From a virus, in IMG/VR virus record IMGVR_UViG_3300031857_000259, positions 1-53,332 of that record: DNA of 53,332 bases. The stretch is one strand, 5' to 3'. The notes beneath the pieces were generated by a model. The model was not told the origin of the DNA. It was given only the letters and a program-made list of their open reading frames with translations, and ran no database searches. Made by a program: the position numbers and the translations under genes. Numbering within the stretch: the stretch's first letter is position 1; the number at the start of each line of letters is the position of its first letter. Below are positions 1-8,138 of this stretch, one piece after another.

Positions 1-1
1 C

Positions 2-226
2 CGACCAGCGGATGAGATAGGCACAATGCCGTTCATTAGAACGCTTGAGGACTGGGCTAAGTTTGATATTAATGACCGAACAAAGCACGATGCATCAATC
101 AGTTCTGGATTAGCTATAATGGCAAATCAAAAACATGTATATTTACCAGATAAAAAAGAGTCGAAAATTAGTGTTAATTTCGCAAAGTACGCTAACACTG
201 GAAATCAAAGTCAAATTATTAGATGA
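2..226 (+). CDS. Terminase large subunit, C-terminal fragment (5' end outside window)
   Basis: The frame is open from base 2 and ends at 226, so only about 74 C-terminal residues are present. The segment 'DRTKHDASISSGLAIMA' fits the end of the TerL nuclease domain, where a D-R-x-KHD motif lies near the C-terminus of many phage packaging ATPases. The next gene, a portal, overlaps it by ATGA, and TerL-portal is the usual order in tailed phages. The ATPase domain and most of the nuclease domain lie to the left of the window. The ATG at 26 is internal and is not the start. The family call rests on a short tail plus gene order. Confidence 0.6.
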   Translation, partial: RPADEIGTMPFIRTLEDWAKFDINDRTKHDASISSGLAIMANQKHVYLPDKKESKISVNFAKYANTGNQSQIIR

Positions 227-2658
227 AAGATGTCGTAGTTAATATATCTTCAACAGCATTTCCAAGCCAGTTTCTTTCGGATTCGGAGAAAGCTAGCCCT
301 GAGTTTGGTCTTCAGGTTGGTCAAGCCATTCAGTATGAGTGGTTTAGAAAAGATGGAAGTCAATGTAGATATTACAATCAGTGGGCTGAGTTTAATCGCT
401 TGCGTTTATACGCACGTGGTGAGCAGTCCATTCAGAAATATAAGAATGAGTTAGCGATTGATGGTGACTTGTCTTACCTAAACCTTGACTGGACTCCTGT
501 ACCTATCTTACCAAAGTTTGTAGACATTGTCGTTAACGGCATGAATGACAGACTATTTAAGGTTAAGGCGTATGCACAGGATGCAATGTCTCAGGCAAAG
601 AGAAGTAAGTATCAGGACATGATTGAGAGTCAGATGCTTGCTAAGGACCTGCTCTCTAAGATACAGAATGAAACTGGAGTTGACCCATTTGTAACAAATC
701 CAGAGGAGCTTCCTCAGACTGATGAGGAGCTATCACTATACATGCAGCTTAAGTATAAGCCTGCGATTGAGATAGCTGAAGAGGAGGCTATCAATACAAT
801 ATTTGATGAGAACCACTACCAGGATACACGTAAGCGTATTGACTATGACCTTGCTGTTATTGGTATTGGTATTGCTAAGCACGAGTTCCTACTAGGGTCT
901 GGTGTTGAGGTGTCCTATGTAGACCCAGCTAATGTTGTGTACAGCTACACTGAGGACCCATTCTTTAAGGACTGCTTCTATTGGGGAGAGATAAAGACTC
1001 TTCCAATGACAGAGCTACTAAAGATTGACCCGACTCTTACACGTGAGCAGATGGATGAGATATCCAAATACTCTCAGAGCTGGTATGACTATTACAATGT
1101 AGCTCGATTCTACGAGAACAGTATGTTCTATCGTGATACCTGTACCCTTCTTTACTTCAACTACAAGACCACTAAGAAGATGGTCTACAAGAAGAAGATA
1201 CTTGAGGGTGGAGGCAGTCGGATTATAGAGAAAGATGACAAGTTCAATCCTCCTGTAGAGATGATGGAGGATGGGAAATTTGAGAAGATTGAGAAGACAA
1301 TTGACGTTTGGTATGATGGTGTGATGGTGATGGGCACTAACTTCTTGTTGAAGTGGGAGCTATCAGAGAACATGGTAAGACCAAAGTCTTCTTCTCAGCA
1401 TGCTATACCAAACTATGTGGCATGTGCACCACGCATGTACAAGGGAGCTATTGAGTCGTTGGTTAGAAGGATGATACCTTTTGCTGACTTGATTCAGTTG
1501 ACTCACTTGAAGCTACAGCAGGTCATTGCACGTACGGTACCAGATGGTGTGTTCATTGATGCGGATGGATTGAATGAGGTTGACTTGGGAACAGGTGCGG
1601 CTTACAACCCAGAGGATGCGTTGAGACTATACTTCCAGACAGGTAGTGTTATTGGTCGAAGCTATACCCAGGATGGTGAGTTTAACAACGCACGAGTTCC
1701 TATTCAGCAGCTTACATCTAACTCAGGTGCGGCTAAGACTCAGATGTTGATTGCTAACTACAATCACTATCTAGATATGATTCGTTCTGTGACTGGTCTC
1801 AATGAGGCTAGAGATGGATCTAACCCTGACCCTAATGCATTGGTTGGTGTACAGAAGCTTGCAGCTCTTAACTCTAACACAGCTACTAGACATATCCTTG
1901 AGAGTGGTCTATTTATTTACCGCACACTTGCTGAGGCACTTACGTATCGTGTTGCAGATATTTTGCAGTACGCTGACTTTAAGGATGACTTCGCTAATAA
2001 GATTGGTAAGTACAACGTATCTATCTTGAACGACATTAAGGATCTGTACATCTACGACTTTGGTATCTTCATTGAGATATCTCCTGATGAGGAGCAGAGA
2101 GCACAGCTAGAGGCAAACGTACAGATGGCATTGTCTAAGGGTGACATCAACCTTGAGGATGCTATTGACATCAGGGAGTTAAAGAATCTTAAACTTGCTA
2201 ACCAGCTACTTAAAATGAAGAGGGTTAAGAAGCAGGAGAGAGAGGAGAAGATGATGATGCAGAAGCAGGACATGATGGCTCAGCAGCAGTTGCAGTCTCA
2301 GGAGTTTGCTGCTCAGGTAGCTATGCAACAGCTTCAGTTGGATACCCAATCCAAGATGCAGATTAAGCAGGCAGAGGTTGCGTTCGATATTGAGAAGCTA
2401 AAGGCAGAAGCTGAGCTAAAGAGAATGTTGATGGCTGAAGAGTTTAACTATCAGATGCAGATTGCTGGTGTCAAGGAGACCGCACTTGCAGATAGAGATA
2501 TGATGAAGGAGGACTCTAAGGCTAAGCGAATTAGTCAGCAGAATTCTGAGCAGTCTAAGTTGATTAATCAGAGGAAGAACAACTTACCTCCACTGAGTTT
2601 TGAATCCAATGAGGATACGCTCGATGGGTTCGACATGGCAGAGTTTGAGCCACGTTAA
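223..2658 (+). CDS. Portal protein
   Basis: 811 aa, overlapping the terminase end by ATGA. The portal forms the dodecameric ring at the capsid vertex through which DNA is packaged and ejected. The N-terminal part carries 'PKFVDIVVNGM' near residue 100, similar to portals of crAss-like and related Bacteroidota podoviruses as I remember them. The C-terminal third (about residues 690-790) is a Gln/Met/Lys-rich predicted helix, typical of long podovirus portals whose helical barrel extends into the capsid. Length and position between TerL and a scaffold-like gene agree. Family assignment is by motif and synteny. Confidence 0.85.
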   Translation: MKDVVVNISSTAFPSQFLSDSEKASPEFGLQVGQAIQYEWFRKDGSQCRYYNQWAEFNRLRLYARGEQSIQKYKNELAIDGDLSYLNLDWTPVPILPKFVDIVVNGMNDRLFKVKAYAQDAMSQAKRSKYQDMIESQMLAKDLLSKIQNETGVDPFVTNPEELPQTDEELSLYMQLKYKPAIEIAEEEAINTIFDENHYQDTRKRIDYDLAVIGIGIAKHEFLLGSGVEVSYVDPANVVYSYTEDPFFKDCFYWGEIKTLPMTELLKIDPTLTREQMDEISKYSQSWYDYYNVARFYENSMFYRDTCTLLYFNYKTTKKMVYKKKILEGGGSRIIEKDDKFNPPVEMMEDGKFEKIEKTIDVWYDGVMVMGTNFLLKWELSENMVRPKSSSQHAIPNYVACAPRMYKGAIESLVRRMIPFADLIQLTHLKLQQVIARTVPDGVFIDADGLNEVDLGTGAAYNPEDALRLYFQTGSVIGRSYTQDGEFNNARVPIQQLTSNSGAAKTQMLIANYNHYLDMIRSVTGLNEARDGSNPDPNALVGVQKLAALNSNTATRHILESGLFIYRTLAEALTYRVADILQYADFKDDFANKIGKYNVSILNDIKDLYIYDFGIFIEISPDEEQRAQLEANVQMALSKGDINLEDAIDIRELKNLKLANQLLKMKRVKKQEREEKMMMQKQDMMAQQQLQSQEFAAQVAMQQLQLDTQSKMQIKQAEVAFDIEKLKAEAELKRMLMAEEFNYQMQIAGVKETALADRDMMKEDSKAKRISQQNSEQSKLINQRKNNLPPLSFESNEDTLDGFDMAEFEPR

Positions 2659-2667
2659 AAAAAAATA

Positions 2668-2675
2668 TATATTTG
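2668..2675 (+). promoter_or_regulatory. Bacteroidota-type -7 box TATATTTG before the scaffold gene
   Basis: TATATTTG matches TAnnTTTG exactly, in an A/T-rich gap after the portal stop and 19 nt before the ATG at 2695. No clear -33 TTG was found, because the upstream DNA is portal coding sequence. Confidence 0.6.
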
Positions 2676-2694
2676 TAACATAAAATCTAATTAA

Positions 2695-3798
2695 ATGGAA
2701 ATCAAAGTAAGATCACTAGAAGGAGTTGAGCCTAAAAGTGTACAAGAAGTAGAGAGAGAACTACTTGAGAAACATGAAAAAGAACTCAATGGAGAATTAC
2801 AAAACGAACTTGTTATTGATACTACTAGTATTGACAATGGAGTTCAGGATACTACTTCGCAAGAAGAAGAACTATCTGAAGAAAAAGTTCTTTCATATAT
2901 TGGGAAGAGATACAATAAGCAGATAAACTCATTTGATGAGTTAATGGATCAGAGACAGAGCAATGAAGAATTGCCTGAGGATGTTTCAGCTTATTTGAAT
3001 TACAAGAAGGATACTGGCCGTGGCTTTGATGATTTCCTAAAGCTTAGGAAGGATTACGATGCGATGGATCAGAATCAACTTCTTAGAGAGTACCTTGCAG
3101 ATACACAGCAGAATCTAGATGACGAGGACATTGAGGTCTTGATGGAGGATTACACCTTTGATGAGGACCTAGATGATGAGTCAAAGATTAAGCATGTAAA
3201 GATTGCAAGAAAGAAAGCTATTGCCGAGGCTAAGAAACATTTCAATTCTCAGAAAGAAAAATATAAGCTTCCGCTTGAGTCAAGTGGAATGGGCTTATCT
3301 CCAGAAGAGAAAGAAGAATTTGAGGCTTATCGTCAGTATACAAAACAGTCAAAGAGTATAGAGGAGGAAAGTAATCGGAAGCGTAGATGGTTCGACCAAA
3401 AGACAGAGGAGGTCTTTAGTAAAGACTTCAAAGGATTTGAGTTCGACATTAACGAGAAGAAGATTTTATTTGCTCCGGCATCTGGTTCTGAATTAAAGAG
3501 TGCTCAGTCAAGCCCATTGAACTTTGTTAATAAGTTCTTGGATGACAGTGGACTAATTAAGGATGCAGCTGGATACCACAAGTCTTTGTCTATCGCAATG
3601 AATCCTGAAAAGTTTGCCAAGTTCTTTTATGAGCAAGGGCAAGCGGATGCTACCGATGACGTTTTACGTAAGACCAAAAATATAAATATGTCTGAGCGTA
3701 GAGCTCCTGAGGTTGTTAATAAAGGTGGAATGCAGGTGAAGGCGGTTGCGCCAGACTCTGGGAGGGGTCTAAAAATCCGCAGTATTAAAAAAATGTAA
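2695..3798 (+). CDS. Scaffold-like head assembly protein
   Basis: 367 aa, very rich in Glu, Asp, Lys and Gln and predicted mostly helical, with acidic stretches in the first 60 residues and around 140-165 and a basic C-terminus (ends 'KIRSIKKM'). It lies between portal and major capsid protein, where tailed phages place the scaffold or assembly protease. No serine-protease triad is visible, so a scaffold is favoured over a protease. Preceded by its own TATATTTG box. The function is inferred from composition and position. Confidence 0.6.
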   Translation: MEIKVRSLEGVEPKSVQEVERELLEKHEKELNGELQNELVIDTTSIDNGVQDTTSQEEELSEEKVLSYIGKRYNKQINSFDELMDQRQSNEELPEDVSAYLNYKKDTGRGFDDFLKLRKDYDAMDQNQLLREYLADTQQNLDDEDIEVLMEDYTFDEDLDDESKIKHVKIARKKAIAEAKKHFNSQKEKYKLPLESSGMGLSPEEKEEFEAYRQYTKQSKSIEEESNRKRRWFDQKTEEVFSKDFKGFEFDINEKKILFAPASGSELKSAQSSPLNFVNKFLDDSGLIKDAAGYHKSLSIAMNPEKFAKFFYEQGQADATDDVLRKTKNINMSERRAPEVVNKGGMQVKAVAPDSGRGLKIRSIKKM

Positions 3799-3817
3799 CA
3801 ACTAAAAAAACAAAACA

Positions 3818-5239
3818 ATGGCAGTATTAAACACTCCTGGGTTCCAGTTGCAGCCAAGTGCTGAGCAGGTGCCTTTATCAACTAACTACATTACCAACTT
3901 TGATTTCTTGAACCAGTATCTACCTGATACCTACGAAAAAGAATTCGAGCGTTATGGTAATCGTACCGTAGCTTCCTTCCTAAGAATGGTAGGAGCTGAA
4001 ATGCCTTCCAACTCTGATATGATCAAGTGGGCTGAGCAAGGTCGTTTGCATACTAAGTATGTGAACTGCGATTCTTCTGCTGCTGCTGCGGCAGATTCTG
4101 CAACCATCACTGTTTCTGATGCAGGTGTAACTGCAATCGCTATCCGTGCTGGCCAAACTGTATTCATTTCTGACAATGCTACAGGCCTTTCTAACAAGGG
4201 TATCGTTACCGCTGTTAACACAACTGCTGGTACTTTCGATGTTGCTTACTACGAAGCTGGTGGACAGACTTTCTCTGGAACTGCTGTACTTTCTGTATGG
4301 ATTTACGGTTCTGAATTTAAGAAAGGAACTGTTGGTATGATTGGGTCTTTGGAAGCTGAAGACGAAATCTTCGACAACTCTCCAATCATCATCAAAGACA
4401 AGTATGCAGTATCTGGTTCTGACATGGCTCAGATTGGATGGGTAGAAGTAACTACCGAGAATGGTGCGACTGGATACCTTTGGTATTTGAAGTCTGAGCA
4501 CGAGACTCGTCTACGTTTCGAAGACTATCTTGAGACTGCAATGATTGAAGCAGTTCCTGCTGAGACTGGGTCTGGTGTAGCTAACGCTGCTTTGAACCCT
4601 ATCTATGGTAACAAAGGTTCTGAGGGTATCTTCTACGTGGTTAACAACCGTGGTAACGTATGGGGTGGTGGTAACCCAACTACTCTATCTGACTTTGATA
4701 GCATCATCTCTCGTCTTGACAAGCAGGGATCTATCGAGGAGAACGTAATCTTCTTGAACAGAGCATTCAGCTTTGACATTGACGATATGTTGGCAGCTCA
4801 GAATAGCTACGGTGCTGGAGGTACTTCTTATGGTCTATTCGACAACGATGAGAAGATGGCTTTGAATCTTGGATTCACTGGATTCCGTAGAGGTTATGAC
4901 TTCTACAAGTCTGACTGGAAGTACTTGAACGATCCTACTTTGCGTGGTGGCTTGCCTACTGGGGCATCTGCAACTGGTACTGTAACTGGTCTATTGGTAC
5001 CTGCTGGTTCTACCACTGTGTACGATCAGATTATGGGTAAGAACGCTAAGAGACCATTCTTGCACGTTCGTTACAGAGCTTCTGAGACTGAAGATCGTAG
5101 ATACAAGACTTGGATTACAGGTTCTGCCGGTGGTGCACAGACTAGCGATCTCGATGCAATGGAGGTTAACTTCTTGTCTGAGCGTTGTGTATGTACCCTA
5201 GGTGCAAACAACTTTGTATTGTTCAGATACGGAGCCTAA
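3818..5239 (+). CDS. Major capsid protein
   Basis: 473 aa. It follows the scaffold-like gene and has the composition of an abundant structural protein (Ala, Gly, Thr rich, few Cys). Its C-terminal half has alternating strand/helix blocks, consistent with an HK97-type shell subunit. The segment at about residues 85-165, rich in Thr/Val/Ala/Gly, looks like an inserted beta domain. Stop is followed by a hairpin at 5251-5274. Assignment depends on gene order and on resemblance to crAss-like major capsid proteins; no catalytic motif exists to confirm it. Confidence 0.75.
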   Translation: MAVLNTPGFQLQPSAEQVPLSTNYITNFDFLNQYLPDTYEKEFERYGNRTVASFLRMVGAEMPSNSDMIKWAEQGRLHTKYVNCDSSAAAAADSATITVSDAGVTAIAIRAGQTVFISDNATGLSNKGIVTAVNTTAGTFDVAYYEAGGQTFSGTAVLSVWIYGSEFKKGTVGMIGSLEAEDEIFDNSPIIIKDKYAVSGSDMAQIGWVEVTTENGATGYLWYLKSEHETRLRFEDYLETAMIEAVPAETGSGVANAALNPIYGNKGSEGIFYVVNNRGNVWGGGNPTTLSDFDSIISRLDKQGSIEENVIFLNRAFSFDIDDMLAAQNSYGAGGTSYGLFDNDEKMALNLGFTGFRRGYDFYKSDWKYLNDPTLRGGLPTGASATGTVTGLLVPAGSTTVYDQIMGKNAKRPFLHVRYRASETEDRRYKTWITGSAGGAQTSDLDAMEVNFLSERCVCTLGANNFVLFRYGA

Positions 5240-5250
5240 TTTAAAATAAT

Positions 5251-5274
5251 AGGAGGGGCCGATTGGCCCTTCCT
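5251..5274 (+). terminator. Hairpin after the major capsid gene
   Basis: A 10-bp stem (one G-U pair) closes on the loop GATT, 11 nt after the MCP stop. It is followed by TTAATCTTT rather than a pure T run, so it may be a weak terminator or an mRNA-stabilising or processing hairpin for abundant MCP message. Confidence 0.5.
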
Positions 5275-5298
5275 TTAATCTTTAAAACAAACAAGACA

Positions 5299-5568
5299 AT
5301 GGCAAAGAAAGCAATGGGACCAGGTCCAAAGAAAAATGTAGTAAAAGCTAAGGCCCCATCTGTTGGTAGCGGTAATCCTTTTACAGGAGCATCTAAGCCA
5401 AGAGGTAGTGCATACAGTACGGCTGCTCAAAAAAGAATGTCATCTGAATCTGAGGCATTCGGTAAGTATGGAGTTCCAACAAAGACTAGAGTTCTTCCTG
5501 AGTTGATGAGCGGTAAGGTTACAGTAAAGGCATCTGTAAAGAAGCCTATTATTAAGAAGAAGAAGTAA
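5299..5568 (+). CDS. Small basic Lys/Pro/Gly-rich protein
   Basis: 89 aa, strongly basic; begins 'MAKKAMGPGPKKN' and ends in a Lys run. The ATG at 5299 is chosen because upstream in-frame codons fall in the hairpin after the MCP gene. It is predicted largely disordered. It sits in the head module between two hairpins, so it could be a minor virion or DNA-binding protein; function is unknown. Small Lys-rich proteins of this style recur near 47.8 and 49.8 kb. Confidence 0.65.
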   Translation: MAKKAMGPGPKKNVVKAKAPSVGSGNPFTGASKPRGSAYSTAAQKRMSSESEAFGKYGVPTKTRVLPELMSGKVTVKASVKKPIIKKKK

Positions 5569-5576
5569 TAATTAAC

Positions 5577-5612
5577 AGAGGGGGTCTTGGTTGACTCCCT
5601 CTATTTTAAATT
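5577..5612 (+). terminator. Intrinsic terminator-like hairpin
   Basis: A 10-bp stem (5577-5586 with 5593-5602, one G-U) closes a six-base loop and is followed by ATTTTAAATTTTAA. It lies 9 nt after the stop of the small basic protein. Confidence 0.55.
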
Positions 5613-5630
5613 TTAATCAAATTATATCCA

Positions 5631-6380
5631 ATGAAAAAATCAGCAACAAGTTCTGACAAAGTCTATAAACTCAAGGGAGATTCTGCTCCTTTATCTTTTA
5701 CTCTACCATCAAGAAATACTAGGAGATATCCTCTACTTTATTTTGATGAAGACAACAATGTAAACAGACCACTAAGATACGCCATCAATCAGAAGTCTCC
5801 ATTTGAGGATGAGCAGGATGGCAACGCAATCTTAGAGCCAATCGTATTCGAGAATGGCTTCCTATCAGTACCAAGAACTAACCCAGTCCTACAGCAGTTC
5901 CTTCACTATCACCCACTAAATGGTATCTCATTTATGCAGGTTGATTATGAAAGAGATGCAGCTAAGGAAGTAGAACAACTTACATCTGAGGTGGATGCAT
6001 TGATTGAAGCACGTCAACTTAGTGTTGATCAGCTTGAGACAATCGCTAGAGTATTGTTTAGTAAGGACCCAAATAAGTTCACAACATCTGAGCTTAAGCG
6101 TGACATCTTGATTTACGCAAAGAGAGATCCAAAAGGATTCTTGAATATCCTACGTGATCCAATGCTAAAGCTTCAGGCAAATATTCACGTGTTCTTTGAG
6201 AACAAGTTATTGTCATTCAGAAACAACAACAAGGAGGTGTGGTTTAATACACCATCAGTGAAGAAGAAGATGCTTACTGTTTCCTATGGTGATGACCCAT
6301 ACTTTGCCGTGGCTCAGTTCCTAAAGACAGATGATGGTATCGATGCTTTGAAAATGTTAGAAAATAATTTAGATTTGTAA
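5631..6380 (+). CDS. Conserved head/neck structural protein of unknown role
   Basis: 249 aa. The motif 'QKSPFEDEQDGNAILEP' (residues about 53-69) is, from memory, conserved in a family found next to the capsid gene in crAss-like and related Bacteroidota phages. A central helical segment (about 105-160) is followed by an alpha/beta C-terminus. It lies between two terminators, so it may be transcribed as a single-gene unit. Probably a capsid-associated or neck protein; no enzyme motif was seen. Confidence 0.6.
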   Translation: MKKSATSSDKVYKLKGDSAPLSFTLPSRNTRRYPLLYFDEDNNVNRPLRYAINQKSPFEDEQDGNAILEPIVFENGFLSVPRTNPVLQQFLHYHPLNGISFMQVDYERDAAKEVEQLTSEVDALIEARQLSVDQLETIARVLFSKDPNKFTTSELKRDILIYAKRDPKGFLNILRDPMLKLQANIHVFFENKLLSFRNNNKEVWFNTPSVKKKMLTVSYGDDPYFAVAQFLKTDDGIDALKMLENNLDL

Positions 6381-6411
6381 TCATGTTTTTCATAGTTTGA
6401 TGATCAAAAAT

Positions 6412-6441
6412 GGGGGTGTAATAACACCCTCTTTTTTTTTG
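6412..6441 (+). terminator. Intrinsic terminator
   Basis: GGGTGT-AATA-ACACCC is a perfect 6-bp stem with a four-base loop, followed at once by TCT and nine T's. It ends the transcript of the 249-aa structural gene and stands directly upstream of the next promoter box. Confidence 0.85.
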
Positions 6442-6443
6442 TT

Positions 6444-6451
6444 TATATTTG
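6444..6451 (+). promoter_or_regulatory. Bacteroidota-type -7 box TATATTTG before neck/tail genes
   Basis: Exact TAnnTTTG match, 13 nt before the ATG at 6465 and immediately after the terminator T-run. This arrangement starts a new transcript for the tail-assembly genes. Confidence 0.65.
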
Positions 6452-6464
6452 TAAAAAGACTAGA

Positions 6465-7208
6465 ATGATCAACTCAGTTCGAAATACCGTATTGGCAATT
6501 CTGAACAAGAATAATTACGGATACATCTCACCTTCTGACTTTAACCTGTTTGCCAAGCAGGCTCAGCTAGAGATATTTGAGGAGTACTTTTCTGACTACA
6601 ACGATACTATCAATAAGGAGAACGCTCGTGTTTCAGGTACTGACTATGCTGATATTAGAAAGGCTTTAGAGGAAGCTATTGAAGTATTTGCTACTACATC
6701 TACTCTTACTCAGGTGACTGCGGCTTCAAATAGATTCTATCTACCATCGGTAACAACTACTGGGTTTGATTACTTTATGATTAACAAGATACTTTGTTAC
6801 GATGCATCTGGTGCTACTAGGGTATTCAAGGGTGAAGCAGAGAAGGTTACTCATGGTAAGATTACAATGTTGGTTAACTCTAACTTGACTGCTCCAACAG
6901 AAACATATCCTGCTTATACTCAGGAGGGTAGTATACTTACCGTATACCCATCAACGATTAATCTTGCTAACGAGGTGGATGCTGTCTACTTCAGATATCC
7001 TAAAGATCCTAAGTGGACGTTCACTACGCTAACCAATGGTGAGCCAGTGTTCAATCAGTCTCCTGGTCTAGGATACCAAGACTTTGAAGTCCCTATTGAG
7101 GATGAGATAAAACTTGTGTCAAAGATTCTTCAGTACGCTGGTATGTCTATTCGTGAGATTGAGGCGGTTCAGTTTGGAGGCAATGAAGAACAAAAACAAT
7201 CTGTATAA
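6465..7208 (+). CDS. Neck/adaptor (ring) protein
   Basis: 247 aa. The start 'NSVRNTVLAILNKNN' followed by 'GYISPSDFNLFAKQAQLEI' is a pattern I recognise from crAss-like and related Bacteroidota podoviruses, where the gene lies between capsid and tail-hub genes and encodes a ring protein joining portal to tail. Mixed helical N-terminus and beta-rich middle. First gene after a promoter; the next gene begins 2 nt after its stop. The exact ring (first or second) cannot be told from sequence alone. Confidence 0.65.
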   Translation: MINSVRNTVLAILNKNNYGYISPSDFNLFAKQAQLEIFEEYFSDYNDTINKENARVSGTDYADIRKALEEAIEVFATTSTLTQVTAASNRFYLPSVTTTGFDYFMINKILCYDASGATRVFKGEAEKVTHGKITMLVNSNLTAPTETYPAYTQEGSILTVYPSTINLANEVDAVYFRYPKDPKWTFTTLTNGEPVFNQSPGLGYQDFEVPIEDEIKLVSKILQYAGMSIREIEAVQFGGNEEQKQSV

Positions 7209-7210
7209 TC

Positions 7211-8137
7211 ATGGCATACATAACTCAAGAAAAATACTACGAAAATAATGGTGTGACTCCTAAGGATGCAAACTGGGGGTCATATCAGTATGTTAGTCTA
7301 CAGGACATTGTCAACAACTTTATGTTGATGTACGCTGGTAACCACTCCTTGATAAATAATGAGGAGCGATATAAAATTTTGTTCCATGCCAAGAGAGCAA
7401 TACAAGAACTAAACTATGATGCGTTTAAGCAAATAAAAGTTCTTGAGCTAACTGTGGATGATACGCTTAAATATATTCTACCATCAGACTATGTCAACTG
7501 GGTTAGGGTCAACCTATACAAGGATGGGTACCTAAGACCATTGACTGAGAACATTCAGGTTCTTTCTGCTAAGGCGTACTTGCAAGACAACACTGGTAAG
7601 ATATTGTTTGACAACCAGGGCAATGCATTGTCTCCTGAGTTCTCTGATATTGACTTGCAGAGATTAGAGGGTACTAAGAAGAGCATCTACTTAAATCCTC
7701 AGAGCAGATACAATGGTCAGGAGGGATGGGATTTAGGAGGAGGTGAATGGTACTTTGATTATAGCATTGGCACTAGATATGGTCTTAATAATGAGACTGC
7801 TAACTTCAACCCTACATTTAATATAGATGCCAAGAGTGGTGTGATTAACTTCAACTCAGACATGTATGATCAGTCTGTGATATTAGAGTATGTATCTGAT
7901 GGCATGGAGAATGGTGACGATGCAAGTGTAAGTGTAAATAAATTGTTTGAAAAATTTATTTATGCGTACATTCAATACGAAATACTGAATGCCAAGCTTG
8001 GTGTCCAAGAATACATTGTGGCTCGTGCTAGAAGAGAGAAGTCTTCGCTTTTAAGAAATGCTAAAATAAGAATAAGCAACATTCATCCGGGTAGACTATT
8101 GATGAACCTACGTGGTATGGACAAGTGGTTGAAATAA
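7211..8137 (+). CDS. Second neck/tail adaptor protein
   Basis: 308 aa, 2 nt after the preceding adaptor and 1 nt before the tail-hub gene. Residues about 60-100 ('HAKRAIQELNYDAFKQIK' then 'LPSDYVNWVRVNLY') match a conserved phage structural family placed between the first ring protein and the large tail protein. The C-terminal part (about 240-308) is helical and basic. Likely a tail-completion or ring protein; inferred from synteny and remembered family resemblance. Confidence 0.6.
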   Translation: MAYITQEKYYENNGVTPKDANWGSYQYVSLQDIVNNFMLMYAGNHSLINNEERYKILFHAKRAIQELNYDAFKQIKVLELTVDDTLKYILPSDYVNWVRVNLYKDGYLRPLTENIQVLSAKAYLQDNTGKILFDNQGNALSPEFSDIDLQRLEGTKKSIYLNPQSRYNGQEGWDLGGGEWYFDYSIGTRYGLNNETANFNPTFNIDAKSGVINFNSDMYDQSVILEYVSDGMENGDDASVSVNKLFEKFIYAYIQYEILNAKLGVQEYIVARARREKSSLLRNAKIRISNIHPGRLLMNLRGMDKWLK

Positions 8138-8138
8138 T

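Noticed and set aside
2695-3798. Head maturation protease instead of scaffold
   Set aside because: No Ser-His or Asp catalytic pattern and a fully charged helical composition.
3980-4501. 173-codon open frame antisense to the major capsid gene
   Set aside because: It lies wholly within the capsid gene on the other strand, has Ser/Arg/Ile-rich non-protein-like composition and no start context or promoter.
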